From NCBI GenBank assembly GCA_934622035.1, contig CAKTVG010000001.1, positions 148,454 through 212,453 of the forward strand: a stretch of DNA of 64,000 nucleotides, read 5' to 3'. The translations under genes were made by a program, and so were the position numbers. The stretch is from an uncultured Oscillospiraceae bacterium. GTDB lineage: Bacteria; Bacillota; Clostridia; Oscillospirales; Oscillospiraceae. The number at the start of each line of letters is the position of its first letter. Within the stretch, counting starts at the first letter, position 1. Below are positions 24,987 through 34,436 of the stretch, in pieces. The notes beneath the pieces are model-generated. The model searched no databases. It was not told the origin of the DNA and was given only the letters and a program-made list of their open reading frames with translations.

Positions 24987-27039
24987 ATTTTCCTTCCGCG
25001 TGGGCGTCCTGATCCTGCTTGTGGCGCTGATGGCGGGCGTGTTCGGCGTCCGGCTCTACGACGTGCAGGTCACGCAGGCGCGGGCGGCGGACAGCGCACC
25101 CAGCGGCTCGCACACCTACCGCACGCGCGTCACCGCTGCGCGCGGCGAGATCCTCGACCGCAACGGCAAGGTGCTCATCGGCAACCGCGCCAGCTATAAC
25201 CTCACGCTCATCAACGCGGTCATCTTCAGTGCCGAAACGCCGAATGAAAATCTGCGCAAGCTGACCAATCTCTGCACCGAGCTGGGCCTGGAATATACGG
25301 ATCATTTCCCGGTGACCATGGAAAAGCCCTATGAATACACGACGGACGAGTATTCCTCCACCTGGAACGGCTATTTCAAGACCTTCCTCTCCGAGCGCGG
25401 CTGGGACAGCGACATCTCCGCGCCGCAGCTCATCCGCCGCCTGAAATCCAAATATAACATTCCCTCCGACTGGTCCGAGGAGGAGGCGCGGCGCGTGATC
25501 TCCATCCGGTATGAGCTGGATCTGCGCCGGTATACCTCTCTGCCGACCTACGTTCTGATGCAGGATGTGGATGCCGTCTCCCTGGCGGCGATTACCGAGC
25601 TGAATATCCCCGGTGTGAATGTGGAGACCTCCTCCGTCCGCCAGATCAACACGACCTACGCCGCGCATATCCTCGGCCGCATCGGCCTGATGAACGCGGA
25701 GGAGTATGAGATCTACAAGGAGCAGGACTACGCCATGGACGCCTATGTCGGCAAGGAGGGCATGGAAAAGGCCTTTGAGTCCGAGCTGCACGGCACGGAC
25801 GGCACGCGCGTGACGACCATTTCCTCCGACGGCACGGTGCTGGAGGAATACTACAAGGTCATGCCGCAGGCGGGCAAGAACATAGAGCTGACCATAGACA
25901 TCGACCTGCAAAAGGTGGCCGAGGATGCGCTGGCGGCGCATATTCTCGACCTGCGCGCCAATGAGGGCGAAAGCGGCTCCGATGCCGAGGGCGGTGCGGT
26001 GGTGGTGCAGGAGGTCAAAACCGGCGAAATTCTGGCCTGCGCCAGCTATCCGACCTTCAATCTTGCGACCTATTCTCAGGACTACAACAACCTTCTGGAG
26101 CAGGACTACGCTCCGCTCTACAACCGCGCCTTGCAGGCTGCCTATCCGCCCGGCTCTACCTTCAAGATGGTCACGGCCATCGCCGCCATCGATTCCGGCA
26201 CCGTCGGACGCTGGTACGAGATCGAGGACAAGGGCATCTACCGCCGCTTTGAGGACGTGGGCTACACCCCGCGCTGCATGCTCTACACCACGGCGGGCGC
26301 AACGCACGGCTATGTCAACGCCATGCAGGCCATTGCCGTTTCCTGCAACTACTACTTCTATGAGGTCGGCTATCTGACCGGCATCACGAAGATCGATGCA
26401 ACGGCCAAGGCGCTTGGCCTCGGTGAGGCGACCGGCATCGAGCTCGACGAGAGCGTCGGACGCCGTGCCAACCCGGAGACGAAGAAGAGCCTCTACGGCG
26501 AGGGCAGCAACGGCTGGTACGACGCGGATACCGTCGCGGCCTCCATCGGCCAGTCGGAAAACCGCTTCACACCCATGCAGCTTGTCTGCTATACCTCTGC
26601 GCTGGCCAACCACGGAACGCGATATAAGGCGACGTTCCTTCAGCGCGTGCTCTCTGCGGACTACAGCGAGCTGCTCTACGAGAGCCAGCCGGAAATCGCC
26701 AGCCAGCTCAGCATTTCCGACGAGGCCTACGCCGCCTACAGCGAGGGCATGCGCCTCGGTGTGACCTGGGCCAACGGCACGTCGTACTATTATCTGCATG
26801 ACTACGACGTCGCAGTCGCCTCCAAGACCGGCACCGCCGAGCACGGCGGCAACGGCTCGGACAACGCTTCCTTCGTGCTCTATGCCCCGGCGGATGATCC
26901 GCAGATCGCCATTTCCGTCTATGTGGAAAAGGGCGCGGCGGGTAGTCGCCTGGCCAAAATTGCCAAAGCAATTATGGACGCCTATTTCTCTTCCAGCAGC
27001 GCCGTGGATACCCTCCCGGCGGAAAATGTCTCGAATTAA
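24973..27039 (+). CDS. mrdA: Penicillin-binding protein 2, elongasome transpeptidase
   Basis: Class B PBP that cross-links side-wall peptidoglycan together with RodA. One N-terminal membrane anchor (about 8-30), a dimerisation/pedestal region, and a C-terminal transpeptidase with PPGSTFKM (active Ser near 395), SCN near 457 and ASKTGTAEH near 618. The long insert between about 90 and 180 is usual for clostridial PBP2. 688 residues. Last gene of the maf-mreC-mreD-mrdA set; a strong terminator follows. Confidence 0.94.
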   Translation: MNQHKFSFRVGVLILLVALMAGVFGVRLYDVQVTQARAADSAPSGSHTYRTRVTAARGEILDRNGKVLIGNRASYNLTLINAVIFSAETPNENLRKLTNLCTELGLEYTDHFPVTMEKPYEYTTDEYSSTWNGYFKTFLSERGWDSDISAPQLIRRLKSKYNIPSDWSEEEARRVISIRYELDLRRYTSLPTYVLMQDVDAVSLAAITELNIPGVNVETSSVRQINTTYAAHILGRIGLMNAEEYEIYKEQDYAMDAYVGKEGMEKAFESELHGTDGTRVTTISSDGTVLEEYYKVMPQAGKNIELTIDIDLQKVAEDALAAHILDLRANEGESGSDAEGGAVVVQEVKTGEILACASYPTFNLATYSQDYNNLLEQDYAPLYNRALQAAYPPGSTFKMVTAIAAIDSGTVGRWYEIEDKGIYRRFEDVGYTPRCMLYTTAGATHGYVNAMQAIAVSCNYYFYEVGYLTGITKIDATAKALGLGEATGIELDESVGRRANPETKKSLYGEGSNGWYDADTVAASIGQSENRFTPMQLVCYTSALANHGTRYKATFLQRVLSADYSELLYESQPEIASQLSISDEAYAAYSEGMRLGVTWANGTSYYYLHDYDVAVASKTGTAEHGGNGSDNASFVLYAPADDPQIAISVYVEKGAAGSRLAKIAKAIMDAYFSSSSAVDTLPAENVSN

Positions 27040-27051
27040 TGAGAAAATAGC

Positions 27052-27088
27052 AAAAAGAATGCAGGCCGTGAGGCTTGCATTCTTTTTT
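27052..27088 (+). terminator. Rho-independent terminator
   Basis: AAAAAGAATGCA pairs with TGCATTCTTTTT, with an inner GGCC/GGC pair, and runs into T6. Ends the cell-shape operon. Confidence 0.93.
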
Positions 27089-27112
27089 GTCTGTGGAAGA
27101 TTTTTCGTTGAT

Positions 27113-27340
27113 AGGTTAGTCCCTGCGGGTGGCAGATTCACAATTTGCCCGTAGGGGACGGGTTTCTGTCCCAAGGGAAGAAATTTACAAATCTATGAAT
27201 GTCTGCACCGGGCACGGCACGCCGTGCCCCTACACATGATTCAGATTTATACTGCATTTCGTAGGGCGGCGCCCATGTGTGCCGCCGGAATATACAAAAA
27301 GGGCAGAACACATGGGTTCTGCCCTACAGGTGCGTTCTGG
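27113..27340. repeat. Dispersed palindromic repeat cluster A
   Basis: Contains CCGTAGGGGACGGGTTTCTG, GGGCACGGCACGCCGTGCCC, GTAGGGCGGCGCCC...GTGCCGCC and GGGCAGAACACATGGGTTC...CCCTAC. The same modules recur at about 32526, 42165, 46220 and 53951. It sits between two convergent genes. Confidence 0.75.
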
Positions 27341-27368
27341 TTTTGATGTGTCCCGGCGCTGCTGCAAA

Positions 27369-28985
27369 TTAGCCCCACATTGCCGAGAGCGTGGGAATGA
27401 TCTGCTTTTTGCGGGACATAACATGCGGCAGGAAAACGACGTTGTGCCGCGCTTCCGGAGAGAAGGCCTGGCGGATGGTTTCCTCGTCGCCCAGATAGAT
27501 GAGCTGCGTGCCTTCGCGCAGGACGTCCGTGAGCATCAGCAGCATCAGGCTGTAGTCCTTTTTCTTCATTGTCTCGCGCATGACGGCGAGGAATTCGTCC
27601 TTGCGCTCCAGAATGTGCTCGGAATTGACGCAGGTGATCTGGCCGACGCCGAGGTTGTGCCCGGCGATGTGGAAATCCTTGAAGTCCGTGAAGAGCAGCT
27701 CCTCGGCCGTCTTGTCGTCCGACCAGGAGGCGGAGAAAATCTGCTGCCCCAGCTCCTCAAGGGAGACGTTCGCAATGCGCGCCATGCGCTCGGCCATGTT
27801 GCGGTCGCGGGGCGTGCAGGTGGGGGATTTGAACATGACGGTGTCGGAGACAATGGCGCTTGCCATCAGCCCGGCGAGCTTTTCCGAGGGCATCAGGCCC
27901 TTTTCCTGATACATGCCGGCGATGATGGTCGTCGTGCTGCCGACCGGCTCGTTGCGGAAATAAATGGGGTTTCCGGTCTGAATGTCCGCAAGGCGGTGGT
28001 GGTCGATGATCTCCAGAATTTCCGCCTGATCGAGGCCGGGGACGGACTGCGCGACCTCGTTGTGGTCGACCAGAACGACGCGCTTGCGCCGCGGACGGAT
28101 CAAATGATACCGCGAAACCGTGCCGACGACGCGCTCATTTTCGTCCAGAATCGGATAGCAGCGGTAACGGCTTTTGAGCATACTCTCGCGGACGTCGTCC
28201 ACATAGTCGTCGAGGTGGAAGCAGACGATCTCCTTTGTGTGGCAGATGCGGCGGATGGGAATGGACTGGTAAATCAGACGCACCGCGCGGTAGGCGTCAA
28301 AGGGCGTGGAGATGATGCAGGTGTTCGTGGGCAGACTGCGCAGCTCCTCGTCCAGCTCCGCCTGGCACAGGATTACACAGCGCACGTTCAGATCCAACGC
28401 GCGGCGGATCATATCCGGCTGGTGGCCGCAGACGACGATGCTGTTTTCGTCAGAGAAAAGCAGGTTTTCGCAGCTCTGCGGCAGGGCGATGCAGACGTCG
28501 CCGGTGATGGTGTCGATCAGATTGCCTGCCTCGTTGAGAATGCGGCCCTCCAGCACGCTCAGAAGGTTGAATACGGGGATTTCCTCCACGTGCGGCCGGA
28601 CGATGGAGCCCATGTCATAGGCGGCGATGTCGCCGGAGGAGAGCATGCCGAAGAGCGTGCCGTCCTCGTTGCTGACGGGAATTGCTGCAATGGACGAGTC
28701 CGACGAGAGCACGGACCAGGCGCGGCTGACCGTTACGGCGGAGGACAGCGCAGGCGGCGTGTCGTAATCCAGGTCGCGGACCTGCGTGCGCATCGTTTTG
28801 ATCCACGTCGGCGCGGTGAAGCCGAAGCGGTCAAGCACCAGCTGCGTTTCGTCGCTGACGTGGCCGAGACGCGCCGCGCGGTATTCGCGGTCGCCCAGCG
28901 CGTTGCGCAGCGCGGCATATGCCATCGCGGAAACGATGGAGTCGGTGTCAGGGTTTCTGTGCCCAGTGACGTATATCGTGTCCAT
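27369..28985 (-). CDS. ppaC: Manganese-dependent inorganic pyrophosphatase with CBS and DRTGG domains
   Basis: Family II pyrophosphatase converting pyrophosphate to phosphate in the cytoplasm. The DHH metal site is split as in the family: GHRNPDTDS (about 6-14), VVLVDHNE and IDHHRLAD (about 328-335); the C-terminal DHHA2 domain has the SRKKQ substrate motif near the end. A CBS pair (about 70-120 and 250-300) with a DRTGG-type domain between them makes it the nucleotide-regulated version, usually inhibited by AMP/ADP. The start at 28985 has AAGGAGG; a longer reading has none. 538 residues, normal for the CBS type. Confidence 0.94.
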   Translation of the reverse strand: MDTIYVTGHRNPDTDSIVSAMAYAALRNALGDREYRAARLGHVSDETQLVLDRFGFTAPTWIKTMRTQVRDLDYDTPPALSSAVTVSRAWSVLSSDSSIAAIPVSNEDGTLFGMLSSGDIAAYDMGSIVRPHVEEIPVFNLLSVLEGRILNEAGNLIDTITGDVCIALPQSCENLLFSDENSIVVCGHQPDMIRRALDLNVRCVILCQAELDEELRSLPTNTCIISTPFDAYRAVRLIYQSIPIRRICHTKEIVCFHLDDYVDDVRESMLKSRYRCYPILDENERVVGTVSRYHLIRPRRKRVVLVDHNEVAQSVPGLDQAEILEIIDHHRLADIQTGNPIYFRNEPVGSTTTIIAGMYQEKGLMPSEKLAGLMASAIVSDTVMFKSPTCTPRDRNMAERMARIANVSLEELGQQIFSASWSDDKTAEELLFTDFKDFHIAGHNLGVGQITCVNSEHILERKDEFLAVMRETMKKKDYSLMLLMLTDVLREGTQLIYLGDEETIRQAFSPEARHNVVFLPHVMSRKKQIIPTLSAMWG

Positions 28986-29015
28986 ATAGCCCCTCCTTGT
29001 GGTTCTTCTACCCAT

Positions 29016-29044
29016 ATCCTACCCATTTTTTCGGGAACTGTCAA
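29016..29044 (-). promoter_or_regulatory. Promoter of ppaC
   Basis: Minus strand: TTGACA (29044-29039), 17 bases, TAGGAT (29021-29016), about 30 bases before the start codon. Confidence 0.8.
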
Positions 29045-29077
29045 CTTTTTTCTGTGAAATGGAGAAAGAAAAAGGGA

Positions 29078-29106
29078 TTGTACTTTCTTCGAATATTTGC
29101 TATAAT
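29078..29106 (+). promoter_or_regulatory. Promoter of the nucleotidyltransferase gene
   Basis: TTGTAC (29078-29083), 17-base spacer ending in TGC, TATAAT (29101-29106). Divergent from the ppaC promoter. Confidence 0.85.
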
Positions 29107-29141
29107 AAAAAAACCTATGTGACGAGAGAAGGTTCGTATTG

Positions 29142-30047
29142 ATGAAGCCAACACTGGTTGTGATGGCTGCCGGGATGGGCAGCCGATTTGGCGGGCTGAA
29201 GCAGATGACGCCCGTGGATCCGCAGGGGGACAGCATCCTCCATTTCTCGCTGTACGACGCGCATCGCGCAGGCTTCGGCAAGGTCGTTTTCATCATCAAA
29301 AAGGCCATTGAGGAGGATTTTAAGGAAAAGGTTTCCAAAAATCTGGACAAATATTTCGAGGTCGCCTATGTGGAGCAGGAGCTGGACCGCCTGCCTGCGG
29401 GCTTTTCCGTTCCGGCCGGACGCGAGCGCCCCTGGGGCACGGCGCACGCCGTGCTCTGCGCGAAGGACGAGATCAGCGGCCCCTTTGCCGTCGTCAATGC
29501 CGACGATTTCTATGGCCGCGGCGCCTTTGAGGCAATTGCGAGCTTCCTTTCCGCGCCGCACGCGGAGAACGAATATGCCATGGTAGGCTACCGCCTGCGC
29601 AACGCCATGACGGACAACGGCTATGTCGCCCGCGGCGTCTGCGAGATTTCCGATGGCTATCTGACCGGCGTGACCGAGCGGACGCACATCGAAAAGCGCG
29701 GCCAGGACGCCGCCTACACCGAGGATGGGGAAACGTTCCATCCGCTTTCCGGCGATACGGTGGTGTCGATGAACCTCTGGGGCTTCAGCCCGCGCATTTT
29801 GACGGAGATCGAGCAGCGCTTCCCCGCCTTCCTGCGCGAGAATGAGGAGAAAAATCCGCTGCGTTGCGAGTTCTATCTTCCCACGGTTGCCAACGCCCAG
29901 ATTCAGGAGGGCACGGCGAAGATCCATGTACTGAACACGACGGAAACCTGGTACGGCGTGACCTACCGGGAGGACCTCGCCTCCGTGCAGGAGGCCATCG
30001 CGAAGATGCGCGAGGAAGGAAAATATCCCGAAATTCTGTTTGCCTGA
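29142..30047 (+). CDS. Sugar-phosphate nucleotidyltransferase family protein
   Basis: A 301-residue enzyme of the GlmU/GalU-like fold, expected to join a sugar-1-phosphate to a nucleoside triphosphate. The nucleotide loop is VVMAAGMGSRFGGLKQ (about 6-21), with the metal-binding Asp in FAVVNADDFYG (near 122). Related clostridial genes are annotated loosely as UTP-glucose-1-phosphate uridylyltransferases; the sugar and base are not determined. The ATG at 29142 is chosen over the TTG just before it. An AraC regulator gene follows 29 bases later, so the two may share a transcript. Confidence 0.85.
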   Translation: MKPTLVVMAAGMGSRFGGLKQMTPVDPQGDSILHFSLYDAHRAGFGKVVFIIKKAIEEDFKEKVSKNLDKYFEVAYVEQELDRLPAGFSVPAGRERPWGTAHAVLCAKDEISGPFAVVNADDFYGRGAFEAIASFLSAPHAENEYAMVGYRLRNAMTDNGYVARGVCEISDGYLTGVTERTHIEKRGQDAAYTEDGETFHPLSGDTVVSMNLWGFSPRILTEIEQRFPAFLRENEEKNPLRCEFYLPTVANAQIQEGTAKIHVLNTTETWYGVTYREDLASVQEAIAKMREEGKYPEILFA

Positions 30048-30076
30048 GGGCGGTTACGATTTAGGAAGGAGCGGTT

Positions 30077-31252
30077 ATGGTAGAGAATCTGAATAAGCAG
30101 ACCTTTTCGGCGTTTGGAAAGGTTTTGAGCGATACGCTGCCGAACCGCGGCTTCCCCAAGGGGGACGAGTGGAAGGAGAAGGTGTGCTACTTCTCTATTT
30201 CGGATGCGCATTTTTTGGAGCTGCTGGGCGGCCCCCTCTATCTCGACTTTGAGATGGGAATGACGGTGCTCGTGCTGCGGAAAAAGAAGCAGGTGACCTG
30301 CTTCTATCTGGATAAGCCGGTCTGTCTGCCGGAGGGGTCGGTGTTTGCCATTGTGCCCTATCAGCAGGAGTGCTCCGTGCGCATGGCGCTGCCTGCGGAG
30401 GCCGAGCTTCTGGAGCGCGAGCCGGTCACGGCGCTGGAAAACCTGAAAATCAGCGATAAGCTGGTGCTGGGCGAGATTTATACGCTGTTTTACCGCGAGG
30501 CGGAGAGCGGCTTCCTCTTCAAGGGGGAGAAGCACTCCATGCTGGAGCTGACCTATGTGGATCAGGGCGAGCTGCACTGCGTGGTGGAGGGCAGCGGCTA
30601 TCTTTTGCGTCAGGGGCAGATGATGCTCTTTGACAAGAACCAGTGGCATATGCAGTATACCGACTTGGATATGTCCGCCCGCTTCCTGACGGTGACGTTT
30701 GATCTGGAAAGCGAGTTTACAGCTGCGCTGGCGCGGCGCGTGTTCGACCTGTCCTCGACGGAGGCGGCCTTCCTGCGCCAGATTCTGTTGGAATGCGGCA
30801 TGACCGATGCCTACAGCGGCGACTTTATCCGAGGCTATCTCAAGCTGCTGCTGCTTTCCGTCCTGCGTGACGCGGGGCGCTCGAAAAAACGCCTGCAAAC
30901 GCCGATGGCGCTGAAAAAGGAGAGCATGCTTATCACCCGTGCGCAGCAGTATATTGCGGCGCATGTCTACGACCGCCTGCCCGTGGACGAGGTGTCCAAG
31001 GCACTGAAGGTCAGCACGTCTTACATGAACACCGTGTTCCAGACGCAGATGGGCATTTCGCCGGGCGAATACATTCGCCGCGTCAAGCTGGAGGAGAGCA
31101 AGTGCCTCATCCGCGAGGGCAGAATGAATTTCAGCAAGATCGCCGAGCTTCTGCACTATTCCTCCATCCACCATTTTTCCCGCCAGTTCAAGGACAAATT
31201 CGGCATGACACCCTCGGAATATGCAAAATCCATCGTGACAAACACCGACTGA
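30077..31252 (+). CDS. AraC-family transcriptional regulator
   Basis: A 391-residue regulator. The last 100 residues hold two helix-turn-helix motifs (LPVDEVSKALKVSTSYMNTVF and MNFSKIAELLHYSSIHHFSRQF) and end KFGMTPSEYAK. The middle part (about 145-240) looks like a cupin-type sensor (KGEKHSMLELTYVDQGELHCVVEGSG is the beta-barrel entry). The N-terminal 130 residues are an extra domain that I do not recognise, possibly a degenerate second cupin. AAGGAG lies upstream. Likely co-transcribed with the neighbours on each side. Ligand unknown. Confidence 0.92.
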   Translation: MVENLNKQTFSAFGKVLSDTLPNRGFPKGDEWKEKVCYFSISDAHFLELLGGPLYLDFEMGMTVLVLRKKKQVTCFYLDKPVCLPEGSVFAIVPYQQECSVRMALPAEAELLEREPVTALENLKISDKLVLGEIYTLFYREAESGFLFKGEKHSMLELTYVDQGELHCVVEGSGYLLRQGQMMLFDKNQWHMQYTDLDMSARFLTVTFDLESEFTAALARRVFDLSSTEAAFLRQILLECGMTDAYSGDFIRGYLKLLLLSVLRDAGRSKKRLQTPMALKKESMLITRAQQYIAAHVYDRLPVDEVSKALKVSTSYMNTVFQTQMGISPGEYIRRVKLEESKCLIREGRMNFSKIAELLHYSSIHHFSRQFKDKFGMTPSEYAKSIVTNTD

Positions 31253-31281
31253 ACGGGGGACAGAAAGAGAACCGAACCCCT

Positions 31282-32481
31282 ATGCCAATTAGCTATCTGT
31301 CTATAACGACGCCGGACCCTGCGCAGGTGCTCTGGCAGCTCCAGCAGCCCGCGGCAGTCACGATCCTTCTGATCCTGCTGGGGCTGACCTTTCCCCTGCG
31401 GGGCGTGATCCTGCTGATCGTGGGAGGCGGGCGCGGACTGCGGCCCAGCCGGACCTCCATTGTCGTATGCGTGATCGAGACGCTGCTCGGCGTGGGGATT
31501 TTGTGTCTGGCGCGCGTGTCCGTGCTGGGGCTGTACCTTTTACTGGCGGCCTATCTCTTTGCCATTCTTGCGGCGAAGGGCATCGACTGCTATCTCTATG
31601 CGCGGGCGCGGCAGTGGCGCTATTTCATCCCGTCGGCGGCTGCAACCTGGCTTGGCTCGCAGTTTCTGCTGGTGCTTCTGACCACGCCGCCCTTTTTCAA
31701 GCGGCAGATCCTGCTGCTGTTTTCGCTTTTGATGCTGGCGGTCATCGGCGCGTCCACATTGTGCGACCTGCTGTTTTACCTTGTCAGGAGCTGCCGCTTC
31801 CGCCGAGTTCTGAATAACATCCGTTTCGCGCTGCCGGATTATGTCGGCCTGATGCTGCCGCTGCATATGACGGACGCCGCTGCGCCGGAGCCGTTGGCGC
31901 CTGCGCAGACGGGGGACGTGGAGGTTTTGTTTCAGGTGTCGCGCCGCGGCATCGGCATTGTCGGGCACTGTGAGCTGTGCATCGATGGACGCACGCTGAC
32001 CTATGGCTGCTATGAGCCGGAGTCCCGGCGCTTTTTTCGCTCCATGGGCGGCGGCGTGATCTTCCGCGCGCCGCGCGAGGCGTATCTGCGCTGGGCGATG
32101 CAGGCGAACCATAAGAAGATCGTCAGCTATACGCTGCGGCTCCCGCCGGAGCAGATGGCGCGGGTGCGGCGGCAGCTTGCACGCCTGGGAAGCCAGGTAA
32201 CACCTTGGACGCCGCAGGAGTCGCCGCAGGAGTTCATCATGCGCGTGCGGCAGCTGCCGGGAGTGCAGGTGTACCGTGTGCACTCCGGCCCCTTCCGCAC
32301 CTATTTTGTCCCGACGATCAACTGCGTGTCCATCACCAGCAGCATCCTTTCCCGGACGGAGCTGGGCGGCGCGATCATGCCGGGCATCAAAACGCCGGGG
32401 GCATATATGGACCTGCTGGACCGGCAGTTTTACAGCGGCAGCAGCGTCGTGGTCGCCAAGCATGTATACGGAGAAGCATAA
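31282..32481 (+). CDS. Membrane protein with C-terminal papain-like motif pair
   Basis: A 399-residue protein. Residues about 20-180 contain five or so membrane spans; residues about 210-395 form a soluble domain. Two spots resemble the circularly permuted papain-like folds (PPPDE/LRAT/NlpC relatives): GHCELCIDGRTLTYGCYEP with a His after a Gly, and FVPTINCVSITSSIL with a Cys after Asn. In those families the His motif comes first and the NC motif second, as here, and they form the catalytic pair. That reading is inference from pattern. The ATG at 31282 is used because the reading upstream of it overlaps the AraC gene. Follows that gene by 29 bases. Confidence 0.6.
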   Translation: MPISYLSITTPDPAQVLWQLQQPAAVTILLILLGLTFPLRGVILLIVGGGRGLRPSRTSIVVCVIETLLGVGILCLARVSVLGLYLLLAAYLFAILAAKGIDCYLYARARQWRYFIPSAAATWLGSQFLLVLLTTPPFFKRQILLLFSLLMLAVIGASTLCDLLFYLVRSCRFRRVLNNIRFALPDYVGLMLPLHMTDAAAPEPLAPAQTGDVEVLFQVSRRGIGIVGHCELCIDGRTLTYGCYEPESRRFFRSMGGGVIFRAPREAYLRWAMQANHKKIVSYTLRLPPEQMARVRRQLARLGSQVTPWTPQESPQEFIMRVRQLPGVQVYRVHSGPFRTYFVPTINCVSITSSILSRTELGGAIMPGIKTPGAYMDLLDRQFYSGSSVVVAKHVYGEA

Positions 32482-32525
32482 TCGCGCACCGCAGGAGCGG
32501 TGCGCAATTGCTTTGCCTGCAAGAA

Positions 32526-32705
32526 CGTCCATAGGGGACGGGTTCCTGTCACGCGGGAAGGAATTTTCAAATTTGCTACTGCACACCGGTCACGGCACGC
32601 CGTCTGCGCAGCCGTCAGCGACGTAGGAGCGCTACGGATGCGGCGTGCCCCTTGCGGGTAGCCCCTACGGAATGGTTCAAATTTGTACTGCATCCCGCAG
32701 GGCAG
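32526..32705. repeat. Dispersed palindromic repeat cluster B
   Basis: TAGGGGACGGGTTCCTGTC, GGTCACGGCACGCCGTCTGC and GCAGGGCAGGACACATG modules, related to cluster A; part of it (GCGTAG...CTACGG) looks rearranged. It is again between convergent genes. Confidence 0.65.
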
Positions 32706-32739
32706 GACACATGCGGCTGTGAATGGATTGCGCGGCGGC

Positions 32740-33798
32740 CTACTCCTTTTCGGCCTGCGGCGGTTCTGCAAGCTCATAAATCTGCTTTGCCAGAATGACC
32801 GCGACGGGCAAAAGAATCATGCCCAGAATACCGTACAGACGGAACCCGGCGTACATGCTTGCCAGCGTCAGCAGCGGGCTCAGGCCGATCTGCCGTCCGA
32901 GAAAGCGCGGCTCGAGCGCCGTGCGCGTCAGAGAGGCCGCGCCGTAGGTGAGCAGCAGACCAAGACCCGCGGCCGTCTCGCCGCGCAGCAGGGCAACTGC
33001 GGCCCAGGGAAGCAGCACGGTTCCAACGCCGAACACGGGAAGTGCGTCCACTGCGGCGATCAGCGCCGCCAGAAGCAGAGCGTAGCGCTGCCGCAGGAGC
33101 AGCAGCCCCACGGAAACGATCAGAAAGGTGACGCCCATCAGACGGAGCTGGGCCTTGAAGTAGCCGCCCAGCGCGGCTTTTAAGCGGGAAAAAAGCGCCG
33201 CGGCACGCGTTCGCCAAAGCTCCGGCAGCTGCCGCGCAAGACCGGCCTTCAGACGCGGCAGCTCGGCCGAGAGAAGGTAGGCCGACAGCAGCGCGGTCAG
33301 GAGAAACAGCGCCATCTCCGGGACGGAGGTCAGCGTGCCCGTGACAAAGCGGACGAGCCATTGCGAAACGGAGTCTGCCAGACCGCTGCCGCCCGCGAAA
33401 AGTCCCTCCAGCCATTGCACCGCCGCCTCTGCAAGGCCCTCCGGGAGCCTTGCCGCCAACAGCAGAAGCCTTCGGCGAAGCGCCGCAACGGGGCCGGATA
33501 AAGAGGCCAGAAAGGCCGGCGCACGGCGCGCCAGTCCGGCAAGCTCCGCAAAAAGCGTCTTGCCCAGCACCCAGAAAAGCAGCCCCAGCAGCGCGAGGAC
33601 GGCGCTGACGCACAAAAACGACGCCAGCCAGCGCGGCACGCGCAGCCGCTCCAGCCGCCGCACGACCGGCTCCGCCGCCCGGCTGACCGCCCAGCCCAGA
33701 AGGAAGGGCAGCCCGATGGGCAGAAGGTAGCGCACCGTCAGCCACAGCGCTGCAATCAGACCCAGCGCACAGACGGCCAGCCGCCCGATTTTCTTCAT
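32740..33798 (-). CDS. AI-2E/PerM-family membrane protein, YtvI-like
   Basis: A 352-residue protein with about seven or eight membrane spans and the family layout: an N-terminal helix pair (TVRYLLPIGLPFLLGWAVSRAAEPVVRRLE), an amphipathic middle region and the C-terminal block LPVFGVGTVLLPWAAVALLRGET with PRFLGRQIGLSPLLTLASMYAG. Size and these blocks match the sporulation-associated YtvI subgroup better than PerM or TqsA, but a transport substrate cannot be named. The start at 33798 follows GGGAGGAAGGCGA. Its 3' end faces a repeat cluster. Confidence 0.82.
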   Translation of the reverse strand: MKKIGRLAVCALGLIAALWLTVRYLLPIGLPFLLGWAVSRAAEPVVRRLERLRVPRWLASFLCVSAVLALLGLLFWVLGKTLFAELAGLARRAPAFLASLSGPVAALRRRLLLLAARLPEGLAEAAVQWLEGLFAGGSGLADSVSQWLVRFVTGTLTSVPEMALFLLTALLSAYLLSAELPRLKAGLARQLPELWRTRAAALFSRLKAALGGYFKAQLRLMGVTFLIVSVGLLLLRQRYALLLAALIAAVDALPVFGVGTVLLPWAAVALLRGETAAGLGLLLTYGAASLTRTALEPRFLGRQIGLSPLLTLASMYAGFRLYGILGMILLPVAVILAKQIYELAEPPQAEKE

Positions 33799-33824
33799 TC
33801 GCCTTCCTCCCTTCAGGGTTTTGC

Positions 33825-33853
33825 TTGCAATTGCCGGTACAATATGATATGAT
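33825..33853 (+). promoter_or_regulatory. Promoter of the ACT-domain gene
   Basis: TTGCAA (33825-33830), 17 bases, TATGAT (33848-33853), 30 bases before the ATG. Confidence 0.75.
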
Positions 33854-33883
33854 AATAACAATATAAAAGCGGAGGTCCTGCAC

Positions 33884-34324
33884 ATGACGCAACTGCCGAA
33901 ATACTACATCGTAGAAGCAAAAGCGCTCCCCGAGGTTTTTCTCAAGGTTGCAGAGGCCAAGTGGCTTCTGGAGACCGGCGAGGCGACCACCGTCAACGAG
34001 GCCGCCCGCGCAACCGGCATCAGCCGCAGCGCGTTCTATAAGTACCGCGACGCAATTTCTCCGTTCCAGAACCTGATGGCAGGGCGCATCCTGACCTTCC
34101 AGTTCATTCTTCGTGACGTGACCGGTCTGCTCTCATCTATACTTTCCATTTTTGCCCAATTCGGCGCAAATATACTGACAATTAATCAGACCATCCCCAC
34201 GAGCGGCTGCGCCTCCGTTACCATCTCCGCCGAAACGACGAATATGACCTCCGGTGTGGAGGAAATGGTGCGCGCGCTCTCGGCCATCAGCGGCGTTTTG
34301 AAGGCGGAGATTCTGGCGGGCTGA
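33884..34324 (+). CDS. pheB: PheB-like ACT-domain protein
   Basis: A 146-residue protein: a helix-turn-helix-like N-terminal half (NEAARATGISRSAFYKYRDAI, about 42-62) and an ACT domain (about 72-145: LTFQFILRDVTGLLSSILSIFAQFGANILTI) that would bind an amino acid. The family (UPF0735/PheB) is associated with phenylalanine or threonine metabolism genes in Firmicutes, but no such genes are adjacent here, so the role is a likely regulatory one. A GGAGG site precedes the ATG. Confidence 0.88.
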   Translation: MTQLPKYYIVEAKALPEVFLKVAEAKWLLETGEATTVNEAARATGISRSAFYKYRDAISPFQNLMAGRILTFQFILRDVTGLLSSILSIFAQFGANILTINQTIPTSGCASVTISAETTNMTSGVEEMVRALSAISGVLKAEILAG

Positions 34325-34374
34325 GAGGCCTCAACATTCTATTCAAAAAAATCGGTCTGCATGTAAACTCCCTA

Positions 34375-34403
34375 TTGCATTTCCCGGACTTTGCCGATAT
34401 ACT
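34375..34403 (+). promoter_or_regulatory. Promoter of the ACP-like gene
   Basis: TTGCAT (34375-34380), 17 bases, TATACT (34398-34403), 33 bases before the TTG start. Confidence 0.7.
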
Positions 34404-34436
34404 GATAGGCAGCGCACAGAGGTGGGAGGTGTTACC

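Noticed and set aside
27113..27340. CRISPR array in the repeat clusters
   Set aside because: The repeats are palindromic modules of differing length with irregular spacing, not identical direct repeats separated by unique equal-length spacers; no cas genes are present.
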